A DNA stretch of 64,000 nt from Haematococcus lacustris (Eukaryota > Chlorophyta > Chlorophyceae > Chlamydomonadales > Haematococcaceae), in the NCBI GenBank assembly GCA_030144725.1, contig JASKMD010000029.1, positions 7,239,538-7,303,537 on the forward strand, read 5' to 3'. A program made the translations under genes and the position numbers. Position 1 is the first letter of the stretch. The number at the start of each line of letters is the position of its first letter. Below are positions 46,531 through 59,800 of this stretch, piece after piece. Below the pieces are notes generated by a model. It was given only the letters and a program-made list of their open reading frames with translations, was not told where the DNA came from and searched no databases.

Positions 46531-49179
46531 GTCCTGGAGACGCATTCATAACAATGTAGTGTGTGCATGTGGTCGGTGCATGAGGGCGACACTAGGGGTA
46601 TCAGGATTGCAGCTGCAAACCATGCTATCACTTGCGTCTCGTGAGTAGTGCACTACATTGAGGCTTGGTAAGGCACGTTTTGCTAGCAAGGGCAAGAACA
46701 CGAGAACGGTGCGAAGATGGGTTATCCGTACAAGCGGGCCATCCATGCGCTAACCGGTTGTCAGCTTTACACAAAACATCCTACCCTCCCACTATAACAT
46801 TAGAAGACTAGGTATCATTGAGACTTCAAGGCTTTGTGTCATACGCTTGCATCAACATGATGTTGCATACTCAACATGATCTTACAGGAGCCAAAGTTAT
46901 GATGCATGGCAGGGACATGACACACATCACCCCAATCCTTTTCAATGTCAATCACCAAGCCAAGCAGCCCAATGTCTCGTCATCATCTGTGGGTGCTACT
47001 GTCCACACAGCAAGGAAGTCAAGAAGCCCAAGACATACATAGCGCAATTGTTTTCACTTGTCCCACAGCGGAAGGAAGAAGGAAGGGGCCAAGGGGCTGG
47101 AGGCCAGTAGGGCTGAGCCGGGGCAGCCCGGGCGGAGGCTGTGTTGTGGCGGGTAAGGGGGAAATGGGAAAAGGGGGGGGGGGGGGAGGTGCCCATCAGA
47201 CCTGCAACCAAGGGGCATGCACATGAGGGAGGAGATTAGGCTGGGTATTGGGTGTCAGCCACTTGCCGGCAGGCGGTTAGCTAGAAAGGGACGAATGAGA
47301 AGGGGCAGGGAGAAGAGGGAGAAGAGGGCTACTGCTAGCGCCGGCTCCAGGCTGCCCGCTGGGGTGGGGGAAAGTAGACGGGTTGCGGAGGTGGTGGTGG
47401 TACAGCAGAGGGAAGGAGCAAGAAGCCAAGGGGCAGGAGGCCAGCTGGGCTGAGCTGGGTGTCAGCCACTTGCCGGCAGGCGGTCAGCCAGGGCAGGCAG
47501 GAGAGGAAGAAGAGGAATGAGATTGGGCAGGGAGAAGAGGGGCTAGAGAGGGCTTCCTCCTGGCTGCTGGGTAGGGTAGGGAGAGGACCACGATGTCCGG
47601 GGGGAGGTGAGGGGGAGTGGGGAAGTGGGGGCGTAGGAGACTTGGAGGTGTTGGTGATGGGATAGGGTAGGGTTAGGGGGAAGGGTCCTAGGGGTCGCTA
47701 TGTGGCTGTTACACCTGCAGCAAGCAAGGGGCATGCTTGTGATCAACAAAACAAGGACATGCATGACTAGAAGTGGGCAGGCTGACCAAACACCCCGACA
47801 ACGCCTGGCTGCCGCTCCTGACTATGCTGTGCTGTGCTGGGAATGCTGGAATGCATTGGCATAGACACACAGATAGGCACACATGATGGGACACACAGAT
47901 AAGAACACGCAGGCACAAGAACAGGCTAGCACGAGACATGTGTACCTGGACATTTCTAAAAGATTGCTGACATTGCTGACTTGTATCAACACTTCTCTTG
48001 CTGCTGCCGCCACTGCCACCGCTGCTGCCGCTGTTGCCGCCACTGCCGCTGTCGATGCCTGTTGATGTCGTTGTCGCCTTTGCCACTGTTGCTGCCTGTC
48101 CTGGTTGCCTACCTCTGGTATGCTGTCCGCTTGCCCCTGTCCCACACTACCTGCCTAGCCATTCTGTGCTTGCCATCGTTGTTACAAAGGCCTACTCCTG
48201 TTGTGCTGCCTCCGCTGCTGCCACCATTGCTGCTGCTGCTAGCACCGCCTTCCCCACTGCTGCCGCCATCACATCATGCGCCTTGGGCGGGCATCTGCAC
48301 AAGCACCAGTAGGCACAAGCATGGACATATCCTTCCCTGTCAATACGCAAAGCATGCCCTTCTCTGATGGTCTATCCCTGCTGCGTTTGCCACTGCAGCC
48401 CTGAGTGTATACTGTTGTCCTGCCTGGCTGTTGCTGCTGCCCCTCCACCACCTGCCTACCCAAGCATCATGCAACCCGCATACCCATGATGTGCCTGCGC
48501 CTGTCCCTGCTGCGTACTCCTGCAATGCTGTCTGCCTACCCCTGCTGCACCTGCCCCGGCTGCGCATCATACCTGGCCCTGCCCCTTGTGGCCCATGCTC
48601 CTGCTGTGATGCCAACATGCCCTTGCCCCTTGTAAGGCAATGTCTACTCACGGGCAGTACGCTTCTGTGTGGCCATACCTGTGGAGGAGCACCACAACCA
48701 TCACGATGCCACACATAGGAGTGAAGCAATGCAACGCATAGCTGTGCATTGAGCAAGCAATAGCATGTGCGGGTACAACAGCAACTGGGGGCACAACGCA
48801 GCTCATACCTGGGTTGAAGCGACCGTGTCTTACTGCGCGAGCTGCGTTGGCCGCTGTGACCGCAGTCCATCCTCAACATCCGCAGCAGCTGCTACAGACG
48901 TAGCGTTGGCCCAGCAGCTGCTTTGCCCACTGCGCCTGCTGCGCCTTGCCTGGTGCTGATGCTGCTGGTGCTGAGGCTCCTGGAGAGGATGTGGGCATGC
49001 TTTACCCTGCTGCGCAGCTGTCTTGTCCGCAGAACAGTAGCGGAAGGTGCAGGCGTGCGTGCAGAGGTGGTGCCGATGAGCGAGTGGGCTGCGGTTGGAC
49101 GGTTGGAAGGTCCCCCTGTGGGGGGGAGCAGCCGCAGATAGCTCAGCGAGGGGCTCAGCGAAGGGCCCACAAGCTTACC
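46531..49179. other. Gene-poor region, nothing recognised
   Basis: 46560-47040 has short ORFs only. 47040-47700 is purine-rich with a diverged duplication (GTGTCAGCCACTTGCCGGCAG at 47249 and 47460). 47980-48960 is rich in CTGCTGCCGC motifs. The longest minus frame (48340-48879, 179 codons) and the plus frame ending in repeat W have no family features or splice-consistent neighbours. Confidence 0.35.
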
Positions 49180-49390
49180 AAGTTCAACGCGGGGTTCAAC
49201 GCAGTGAGCGGTCACACGTTTGCCATCTGCTCTATTGAGGCGCATTGGTGCGGGTGCCGCACATCCCACACTAAGCCGACGAAGTGGGTGCGGCAGAACG
49301 CCTCAGGAAGGGGTCGGGGCAATTTCTCCCTCCCACACGGTAGCAATTTCTCAACCCCGCGGAGAAATTCAACGGTGTGATCTATCTGGT
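49180..49390 (+). repeat. Repeat W, copy 2
   Basis: Inverse of 43699-43905, here placed directly left of D copy 2, whereas in copy 1 it lies to the right of D. Confidence 0.8.
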
Positions 49391-49395
49391 TATAC

Positions 49396-50264
49396 TGATG
49401 GTTTGCGGCCGAGTGTGAGGGGAGTGAGGGAGTTTGCGCCTGACGCTGTGACGCCCGTTCTTTGCAGGGCAGGCATCAGCGCGCTGCGCTGAGTAGGATG
49501 GGCGTCACAGCTCACATCGGGGCCGAGTTTGCGGCCTGGTCACTCGTAACCTGTGAGAGCAACCTTGCAGCAAGGCTGTGAAAGCGGCCATGATACATGG
49601 GCACTGTAAGCCTCCTCACATTATAAGCCGCATCCCTGACGCGATGGCACACAGGCACACTGAAAACTCAGTTACATCCGGCATATTCCACTGTACTCTA
49701 TTCACAGGTACTCGTTGAGACAAACTTTCGGGGACACGGGTTGACAAGTCGACAGGGGCCTGTAAGAAGCAAATAGTTGTACGCAGCACAGCTGTCAGAC
49801 AACATGTTGCTCTTGCAAGGAAAACAAGTGCTAGGAAGGGCTTTGCTATTTGCAAGAGGGGTGATGGTGGCATGGCTACAGCTGGCATGGCTACAGGGGT
49901 GGTGGCAGGGCAGCTGCCCCTGCTGGTGGTGGTGGTAGTGGTGGCAGCAGGAGGGGTGATGGTGTCATGGCTACAACTGTTGGTAGGTGGTGGCAAGGCA
50001 GCTGCCCCAGCTGCTGCTGCTGCTGGTGGTGGTGGAAGCAAGAGGGGTGATAGTGGCATGGCTACAACTGCTGGTAGGTGGTGGCAGGGCAGCTGCCCCT
50101 GCTGGTGGTGGTGGTGGCAGCAAGAGGGGTGATGGTGCCATGGCTACAACTGCTGGTAGGTGGTGGCAGGGCAGCTGCCCCATCTGCTGCTGGTGGTGGT
50201 GGTGGAAGCAAGAGGGGTGATGGTGGCATGGCTACAGCTGCTGGTAGGTGGTGGCAGGGCAGCT
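49396..50264. repeat. 870-bp repeat D, copy 2
   Basis: Matches 42807-43676 at offset 6589 with very few changes. Its right side runs into the minisatellite at 50300, so any target duplication there is lost. Confidence 0.85.
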
Positions 50265-50299
50265 GCCCCTACTGCTGGTGGTGATGGTGGTGGTGGCAG

Positions 50300-50955
50300 G
50301 GTGGTGGTGGTGGTGGTGGTGGTGGTGGCAGGGCTGGGCCTGGTTGGAAGGGGGTGGGGCAGGGCTGGGAGGGGCAGGGCTGGGAGGGGCAGGGCATGGC
50401 TGGGAGGGGGTGGGGCAGGGCTGAGAGGGGGTGGGGCGGGGCTGGGAGGAGAGGGGCAGGGCAAGGCTGGGAGGGGTGGGGCAGGGCTGGGAGGGGAGGG
50501 GCACGGCAAGGCTGGGAGGGGGTGGGGCAGGGCTGGGAGGGGAGGGGCAGGGCAGGGCTGGGAGGGGGTGGGGCAGGGCTGGGAGGGGTGGGGCAGGGCA
50601 GGGCTGGGAGGGGGTGGGGCAGGGCTGGGAGGAGAGGGGCAGGGCTGGGAGGGGGTGGGGCAGGGCTGGGAGGGGAGGGGCAGGGCAAGGCTGGGAGGGG
50701 TGGGGCAGGGCTGGGAGGGGAGGGGCAGGGCAGGGCTGGGAGGGGTGGGGCAGGGCAAGGCTGGGAGGGGTGGGGCAGGGCTGGGAGGGGAGGGGCAGGG
50801 CTGGGAGGGGGTGGGGCAGGGCTGGGAGGGGGTGGGACAGGGCTGGGAGGGGAGGGGCAGGGCAGGGCTGGGAGGGGGTGAGGCAGGGGTGGGAGGGAAG
50901 GGGCACGGCAAGGCTGGGAGGGGTGGGGCAGGGCTGGGAGGGGTGGGGCAGGGCT
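50300..50955. repeat. GC-rich minisatellite, third array (inverse unit)
   Basis: Units of GGGGTGGGGCAGGGCTGGGA, the reverse complement of the unit at 36.1-37.0 and 45.2-45.6 kb, after a (GGT)n stretch. Confidence 0.92.
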
Positions 50956-50969
50956 GGTGGTGGCAGTGA

Positions 50970-51591
<622 letters not shown>

Positions 51592-51799
51592 AGGGGCAGG
51601 GGCAGGGGCAGGGGCAGGGGCAGGGGCAGCTGGGCTGGGGCCGCCGTAGCGCGGGGTGAGCGGCGTGTGGCAAGGCGGGGGTGAGTATAGGGAGGGCAGG
51701 CTGGGTCAGGTGGGGAAGGGGGCCCTAGGGCTGGACCTGCTGCTGGGAACCCTATGAGAGGGCTGGCCTAGGAAGGAATGGAGCAGCACAGACGCACTG

Positions 51800-52100
51800 C
51801 CTGCTGCCCATGGTCATGCGCTTGTTGATCTCAGCCACAACTGCGTCGGCTTGAGCTGGGTTGAGATCAGGCAGGGCTGCCTCCACAAGGCCACGAAAGG
51901 CAGCCTTGATAACCTGGCACCGCTGGCCAACTACCTCCTTGTAACCCTGCCCCTCCCCTTCACCATCTTGCTGCCCACTGCCACTGGCGCCTGCATGGCA
52001 ACCTCATGCCCAGCCCGTCAAGGCCTTGTTGCGCAAGTGGTGGCTGTAGCCAGCTACAGCAAGACAACCCCAACATGAAATATCTATCCCCTTCGCAAAG
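51800..52100. repeat. Fragmentary repeat, related in part to 42.48-42.57 kb
   Basis: Minus strand 51795-51935 has a coding-looking stretch (VIKAAFRGLVEAALPDLNPA) of unknown family. 52006-52098 matches 42478-42565 and ends in a truncated CCCCTTCGCAAAG hairpin. Confidence 0.4.
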
Positions 52101-52138
52101 TCAGGGTCTCCCATGTTCTTGCTTGTAAAAGCAAGTCG

Positions 52139-52540
52139 ATGGCTTTAGCCCCGCGCGGCATGGCTTTAGCGCGGACTCCAGTTGTGGCAGCAACCAGCAG
52201 CTGCTTCAATTGTGGTCGGCAGGGTGATTGGGATCCGCCGGTCACCGACATCGCGCAGTGCAGGCGTGCTCTTGGTGCTCTACGCATAGGCGCTGCTGTC
52301 AGCCCGCGGGGTGAGTTGCATGCACCATTCCTGCGCCAGCACAGGTTACCCGACGAACATCTGATGATGCAGGACCTGGCACCTGTAGACACGGGACGGC
52401 ACAGCACAAGCGCAGCAACTCATCGCGTGGTGCCGTGTTCCGTCAGGCTCTGCGGCTTCCCGGCTGCGGAGGTTGCGGGGGAGACGGGGCGCTTGCATTT
52501 CTTTTTCGGCGACATCACAGGGATTCAGCAACACTATTGA
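52139..52540 (+). other. 133-codon ORF, hypothetical
   Basis: Starts MALAPRGMALARTPVVAATS, followed by SCFNCGRQGDW, which resembles the first half of a zinc knuckle but lacks the later His and Cys spacing. No homolog recognised and no splice-consistent neighbours. It may be a transposon remnant. Confidence 0.2.
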
Positions 52541-53250
52541 AGCGGAGTGGCCGTGTTGGGGAGTGCGTCAGGTCGCCATACAACCGGAGTGCCGGCAACG
52601 GGAGTGGGGCGGAAGTAATGTCCATTACAAGATTTACGCATACCATATGGGTCAACCCAATGCAAGGTTACAGCATGGGGTTTTTGTCCTACTCTGTCCA
52701 GACCCTTGACCAGCATGCTCCCAACCCTCATTTATTCTCACGAGTGACCCGCATCTGTCAAACCTCCTCGAGAAACGAAGATGTTTACAGTGCGATCGCA
52801 GTTTACAGTACCAGCTGAGGCATGGTAGCTGAAGCATGGTACAGCTGAAGGCTTGTGAGGCTGGGCTGGGTGCGCTAGGGTGCGCTAGCGATGCAGCGCT
52901 ACAACATCATAGACTCCCAAAACAACACTGCTATGCAGCATGCTCCTGTCTCTACCGGGTCGGGTCGAGTCTGAGGTTTGTTTACCTCGTTTACGAACAT
53001 GTGAATCACGGTCACCTATGAGCCTGAGGGACCACCCCATTGCCTTGCCTTGCCTACCCAACGATCCGACCCAGCCGCAATGCCGATGTTCAGGGCGGCA
53101 GTTTGACGTACAAACCTGGACAGCAGCCCCCGTATTCTCCACAGGCCGCCCCTGCATGCCCACTAAGTACCTCATGAATGCAAGAATAAGTCCCCTCGCG
53201 CACGCGTCTTAATGTGAACGAAGGCCTGCAAGGCCATGCATGGCGTCACC
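52541..53250. other. Intergenic, probable 3' region of the AP2 gene
   Basis: Includes the 52850-52925 interspersed repeat shared with 37.97-38.06 kb. No gene recognised. Confidence 0.4.
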
Positions 53251-53494
53251 TCAGTGTTGCTGCTTTTGCTGCTGCTGCAGCAACTGTTGCTGGCGCAGCT
53301 TCTGCTGCATGAGCTGCTTTGCGTGCATGTACTTGTCTTGAGGAGCTGAGGGCGGTACTGGCACCCCTTGCTGGCCAAACTGCGCAGCTGGGGGCACCAC
53401 AAAGTGGGGCAAGGTGCCCTCGCCCTGCTGGCCAGGGTGCAGCTTTGACTTTGCAGCTCTGCCCTGAGGCACTGGCACCTGCTGCTGGTAGAGT

Positions 53495-53533
<39 letters not shown>

Positions 53534-53864
53534 AATGCTGCTTGTGACTGCTGGTAGTGCTGCTGCTGTTGATCTTCGGGGTGGAGGCTGGGGTGGGGCC
53601 TCTCAGGGTGCTGGTACAGCTGCAAGGGGGCTGCCACAGTTGCTGCTCTCTGGCCAGCAGCAGGGCGGCGGCTGAGTAGGGCTGCATCAGAGCCCCTTCC
53701 CCTGTACGCCTCTACGCCATGACCAGCTGGCCCCTCGCCCGCCCCGCCGCCACTGCCGTCCTCAGCCACCCCTCCAAGGTGCTGGTGCAGCTGGTGGTCT
53801 GGCTTCAAGTCAGCACGCTGGGTTGTGTCAGCTGCATCACCTCTACCTTGCCGAGGCTGTCGGA

Positions 53865-53896
<32 letters not shown>

Positions 53897-56800
53897 GCAG
53901 GCCGGCGTTGGAGTAAGCTCGACCGCTGCTGTTGCTGCCGCAGCGGCCTGTGCACCTGCGGCTCCAGCTCCTGCTGTGGGCCCTGCTGCTGCTGGGCGTC
54001 CAGCTGCTCTGAGCCCAGCGGGTCCTCACCCGGGCCTTCTTGTCCCTGCTGCCCCAGCGACCCCCCGCGCTGCAGGGCCCCTTCCCCCTCCCCTCCCGGC
54101 TGCTGGTGGCGGGCAGTGACCAAGGCTGCGGCTCGTGCAGCAGCGGTGCTGGACAGCCGGTCCGCCCAGTTGATGCGGCGCTGGGAGCCTGCACTGCTGC
54201 CTGTGGAAGCCCCAGCTGCAACAGCTAGGCCCACAGCCCCATGACCCACCCCCATGTCATTGCCACTAGCAGCTGCCAGCACGCCAGTGGCGCTGCCGGC
54301 TTCGGTTGCGGCGCTGGTGCTGGCTGCTGCAGGGCCGCCTCCACCACCAGCTGCTCCAGCAGCAGCGAGCCTGCTGCTCATGCGGAGGGGGACGAGGGGC
54401 CCAGGGGCCACGGGCGGCCGGGCGGTCGGCCCCCCCTGCCCAGCTGGCCCCTGGCCTGCACCTAATCCCCCACCCCCACCCACCCCTTCTGCCCCCGCGG
54501 TGGTGCAGTCAGGTGAGCCCAGGGGTTCGCCTTTGATGCCGACACTGTCAGGGGGGGTCACCTCCGCCGTCTCCCTCAGCCCGGCCCTGCTCCCCCCCTC
54601 CACTGCCAGCCGTGTGGTTCTAAGCCGGGAGGGGGGGTGGGCTGTGGGCCCTGCCTGGCTCAGTTGAGTGGCCGCGGCCTTGTAGCCTGGCCCCACCGCC
54701 CCTGCTGCTGCGGGGCCTCCCTCAGGCTCAGCTGCCGGGGAGCTGGCATCGCCCTGCAGCTGGTCAGGGCCGGCACGAGGGCTCCATGCGCTGCCAGTGC
54801 TGGGTGGCCCGCTGGCGCCAAGTGCAGCCCGCTTGGCTGAGGGTCCCTGGTCAGGTCCTGACAGCACCCCACTGGGGGACTGGGCCATGCCTGGCCCCTG
54901 CTGCTGCTCGGTCTTGCCCCTGCCTCCCATTGCCTGGCTGGCCACCCCTTGGACTAAGCTGCCGGGGCCCCCCCCTGCCCCCTGCCTGGCTGGGTGGGCC
55001 CCCTCCACCCCTGCTGCTGCTGCGGGTGTGAGCGGGCGCTTGGCAGGGTGGGGACGGCCGGACAGCTCGCTGCCCTGGCTGAGGCTCTGGCTAGGTCCGG
55101 GCTGCGGGCTGGAACTGAGGGCGGGAGCTCCGGGTGCGTGAGCGCGCGTGGCGGCAGCGTGGGCCAGGGCGTTGCGCACCTGGTGTGAGTCAGGGCAGGG
55201 CAGAGTGGCTACAGGTGGCTTGTAGGGGGGCAAGCGCTTGGCATGATGGCCAGATGCCCTGTGAAGCTTTGCAAGGCACTAGGTGCACAGCTTGGCGGTG
55301 TGGGCTGAGACTGGGGTGGAGGTGTGGGATGCAAATGTCAGGGTGGTGGTATGTGTTGCAAGCATGAGGGTGGTGGTGAGGGGTGTGAAGTGGGTGGTAG
55401 GTGGGTGGTGGGTGGTGGCACAGGAGGAAGGCAGGATCCTGCCCCGGCAATGCTGGCACTGAAATGCTACAGTAAGTGCTGGTGGTGGGAATGGGCTGGA
55501 CTATCAGCAGGATGCCTGCCTGGTTGAGGCATCCCCCAGCAGCCCACCCAGCCCACCTGCTGTTGTACGGCAGCTGCAGTGGGTGCGGGAAGCGTTGACC
55601 GGCCAGTCCCAGCTTTGGCTGGGCTGCTGCCATCTACTTGGCCCCGGCCTGCCGCTGCTGCTGCTGCTGCCAGGGCCTGGGCGTGGGTGCGGGGTCTGGA
55701 TGGCTGCGGGTCCAAGGGGGAGACCTCAGGCCCTTGGCCCGCCCTGGGGCTAGCCCGACCCTCAGCCGCCAGGGCTGAGGCAAGGTCAGCCCCCGGCACA
55801 GTGGCCCGGGCACCCCCCCCGGCCGCCAAGCGCTGCGCAGCGCCCGGCTGCTCCCCTGCCAGCGGTCTGTTGCGGCCCACCTGGCCCTGGGTGAGGGGGG
55901 AGGGCCCACCCGGCACAGCGTCCTGCTCCTCCTCCTCCTCCTGCTCTTCCCCTGGACTGGGCTGGGGACCCCCAGGCTGCACGGGGTACTGCTGCTGGCC
56001 CACCCACTGGCGGTTGGGGTTGCTGCGCCTCTGCTGCAGCTGCGGCTGCTCCAGGCCATCCTGCACCAGCGCCCTGCGTTTGGGATGACCCTGTCCGTCT
56101 TCATCTGCGGACATGCCCTGCTGCTCCCAGTCGCCCTGCTCCCTGCCCCTGACGGCCTCACCAAGCCTAGGTTGACCTGGCGCAGCAGCCCCCCGCCCCC
56201 CGGCTCTGGTACTACTCTGACTCACAACACCCCCATGGCCGGGGGTCCCCCGGGTGCTGCCTGGCCCCTGCTGCCTGCCTCCCCCCATCTGCCCTGCCCC
56301 TGATCCACTGCCGCCTCGTCGAAGGTCGCCACCCAGGCTGCCCAGGCTGTGGCGGGCAAGCCCCCCCACCCCTCCCCCCCCTGCTGCTGCCTCCCCCCCA
56401 CCCCCGCGCATCCCAGCCGCGACTGCGGACCCTCCCGCAGAGCTCGGGCGGGGCGAGCCCCCACCAGGCCATGCGGCGCCAGCTGGCCGCTTGACCCCCA
56501 CCGTGGCAGGAGGGCCCACTGTGACCTGACGGGACACGGGCCGCGCGCTGTGACCCGCCCCTGCCCCTGGCCAGTGCTGGTGGTTTGGGGCCCCATGCTG
56601 CTGGGCATGCCTGTCGCTGTGCCTGTCAGCATGGTGGTGATGGGACAGACCCAGCGCTACACTGCTGCCCCGCAGCAGGCCGCTGCCGCCTGAGCCCGGG
56701 CTGCCCAGGGGCAGGCCCGCCTCCTCTCCCCCCGCCCCTGCTGCTCCAGGTCCACGAGGGGAGGTGAGGGCTGAGGAGCCCGGGCCCCCAGGGCGGCCCG

Positions 56801-59800
56801 CCACCAGCCGCTCCAGTGTGGCGGTGGTGGAGGTGGGCAGCTGGATGCCCTTCCGCCCACACAGGTTGCGCACTGCCTCGGCGAAAATCACCGAGTCCTC
56901 CTCCATCAGGCGCTGGAGGTACTGGGTAGCCGCGTCCAGCCTAGCGCGGCGCGGGGCTTGCGGGTGCAAGATGCGGCCGCCCCGCTCCCCTCCGCTGCCG
57001 CCCCCAGGTCCTTCACGGCCCCGTGCGTGCAGCTGCAGCTGTGAGGGTGGGGTGGCGCTGCGCTCCCGGCCCCGCTCGTCTTTCTGGCTGTAGCGGGCGC
57101 CACGGCCGGGGTGCTGGTTGCTGGGTCCGGGCCGGAGGGAGGAGTGTGTGCCGGCCTTGGGGGGGTCCCAGACCCCGCCCAGGGCAGCATCGGCCAGCAT
57201 GGCAAGGGGGTCGGCAGCGTGGTCAGCATGGTGGTGGGGGTAGTGGGGCCCAGGCAGGCGAGCAGGGGACCCTGGTCTGGAGGCTGGCTGAGGGGGGAGG
57301 GAGGGCACATGGATGGAGTGCAGGGAGGGTAGGGGGGTCAGGGAGGTGGCTGGGACAGGGAGCTTGGGCAGGGTGGTGGGCAGGGGAGCTGGCACAGGCA
57401 GGCTGCCTGGCTGCATGGCAGCGCTCCGTGCCTGCTGCTGCAGCCAGCGCTGGCGCAGGGCCCCCACGGCAGCGGCTGCGGCTGAGGCAATGTCGGTGAG
57501 GATGAACGTGACAGCTACGCCCTCCTCCAACTGCAGGCAGCAAACCCAACAGCAGCAGTGAGACGCGACCATGCAGGTGCCGATGCCGTGCGAGGGCACA
57601 CAAGTGAGGGGACATGGGAGCAGCATGTGAGGTGGCGCAGCAGCAGCAACCGGTTTCTTGTAGTAAGGGTGTGGGTCTGGAGGGGAGTGAAGCACTTGAT
57701 CTCGTGAGACTGCCTGATGGGACCACAGCCTGAGGCAAAAAATCACACCCAGCGCTGCCAATCTGTCTTCTTTTTCCTTCTTGCTGTAGGGGTGTGGAGC
57801 ACTGACCTCATGCCTGACTGCCTAGAGCCCTGGCCTGAGGCAAGCCCCACCCAGAGGCACCAACACCCAGCGCTGCCATCTTGTTATCTGCTGCGTCCTA
57901 CCCAGCCAACCCTCCCCATCCCTATGCCTGCCTTAAACTTTACGAACCAGACCAGCAGCCAGGCTGTGTTCAACCTGCTGCCCCCCCAGGGTGCGGCGAT
58001 CTGCTGTGGTGCTAGGGTGCGAGCGAATCACAACCAGACCCGGCCCCCCCTGAGCCCACTCACCAGCAGTTGCACCCGCACTGGGCCTGCCACGTCCTGG
58101 GTCCCACCTAGGCGGTCCTCCTCCATCGCATCCCCCTGCACATGCCCCTCCCCCTGCCCAGACTCCTGCGCCACCTGCAGCTGGACCTTGACATGCTGGA
58201 CCACAGCCAGCTTCACCCGCACTCCCCCGGCACCCCGGCGCACCAAGCCCTGCGGTCCTGCGCCCACCTCTTTGGCCGGGCTGACCCGCAGCACAGGCGG
58301 TGCCCGTGCCCCCGGTGCCTGTCCTCCTGCCCCTGCCCCTGACCCCGCCCACAGCCCAGCCCCCCAGGAACTTCCAGGACCTGACTGGCCTGGAGCTAGC
58401 CCTGTGGCAAAGCTGCCCAGCCTGGCCCGACCTGCACCCAGACCCAGAGGCAGGGCCCCCCCATGCATTTGGCCGGCGCTGGGTTCAAACCTGCTGCTGC
58501 CTAGGTGACCCTGGGTGGAGCCTGGCTGGCTGCCTGGCTGGAGGCCATGTGAAGGGCTGCCAGGGGCGGCAGGTGGGAAATCTGGCTGCAGGCTGCCCGG
58601 CATGGGCAGGTCAGGGAAGGGGAAGTAGCTGGGATCGATGTCGGCACTGGGGGTGGGCAGCAGGCTGGGCAGGCGGGAGCCGGCTGCCCCTGCTATGCTT
58701 GCGTGGGGGTCTGTGCTGAACCGTGATTTGATAGTGGGCAAAGAGGAGTCACGGGGTTCAAGGGCCCGGCTGGGGCTGTGGCTGCCAACCCGGCCTGGCC
58801 GCTGAATTCCTGCTGTGCTCTGAGCGGCTGCACCATGCTGGGTGTGAAAGCCCATGCCACTGGCCCCGCCACTGAAAAAGGTGGCAGGGTCACCCAGGTC
58901 ATACCCACTATGGCGGCGACCCAGTGCCAGGTCCAGCTGGGGCTGGTCCTCCGGGCCCATACCCCCCATGCTGCTGTCATGCATGGTCATGTCGTACCCA
59001 CTAGGGGCAGCCCCCCCAGGCACAGGCCGTGGCAGGGCCAGGGGCTGGCTGCGTGCCTGCCAGCTGGGAGCCCTTTCCAGGCCTATGCCCTGGCTGCCCA
59101 GCCAGCGAGCGTCGTTGTCCAGGCCAGGTGGCCCTTGCGGATACAAGGGGCCTGCTGAGGAGCCAAGGGGTAAGGGCCGCTCAGGCGTGCTCCCTCCCCT
59201 CTGACCCACTTGCTGCTGCTGCTGCTGGCGCCTGCTGCTGCTGCCAGGGCCAGGGACCTGCATGGCGTCAGCGGGGGAGCCCCCTGAGGGGTAGCTGCCG
59301 CCGGCTGCCCTGTCGCTGCCGCGTTCGCCCGCAGTCGCCCCTCGCTGGCTGGGGTGTCCTGGGTGACGAGGGCCAGGGCCAGGGCCAGAGGAGGGGCGGG
59401 AGGGCAGGGAGGCTCCTCCGCCAGGCCTGGCTGCACCAGGCTGTCGTGCATAGGCAGGGTCGGCAGTGACTCCGTGGTTGCGGGCATTGCGCAGGGCCAT
59501 GTGCAGCATGCTGGGCTTGATGATTTGCGGGTGCTCCTCTGCCAGCACCATGACCTGCAACACACAGCCAGTGGCACCACCACCCTGGTTGGGGAAGAAA
59601 GAGGTCAAGCAAGGGCCACACTTGGAAGCTGCTGGGCAGCTGCAGCCAAGGTTAAGGCAGCAGGTGGAGGCATCTGGAGTATAGAACCCCACTGCTGCCA
59701 GTCCCCTCCCATTGCCACACCTCCCACCATGAGCTCCACCATGGTCAGGGAGTACATGTCTGCATCAAAGTTGAGTTTGGGGCAGGAGGCGGAGCCCAGG

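Noticed and set aside
48340..48879. 179-codon minus-strand ORF
   Set aside because: No homology recognised, Cys/Arg-rich composition typical of shadow frames in this GC-rich DNA, and no splice-consistent partner exons.
52139..52540. Possible retrotransposon gag zinc knuckle (CFNCGRQGDW)
   Set aside because: The His and last Cys of CX2CX4HX4C are missing and there is no neighbouring protease or reverse transcriptase; kept only as a hypothetical ORF.
53319..54244. Plus-strand ORFs (118-139 codons) opposite the AP2 gene
   Set aside because: Antisense of polyQ and Gly/Ala-rich exons of a gene with a closed exon chain on the minus strand.
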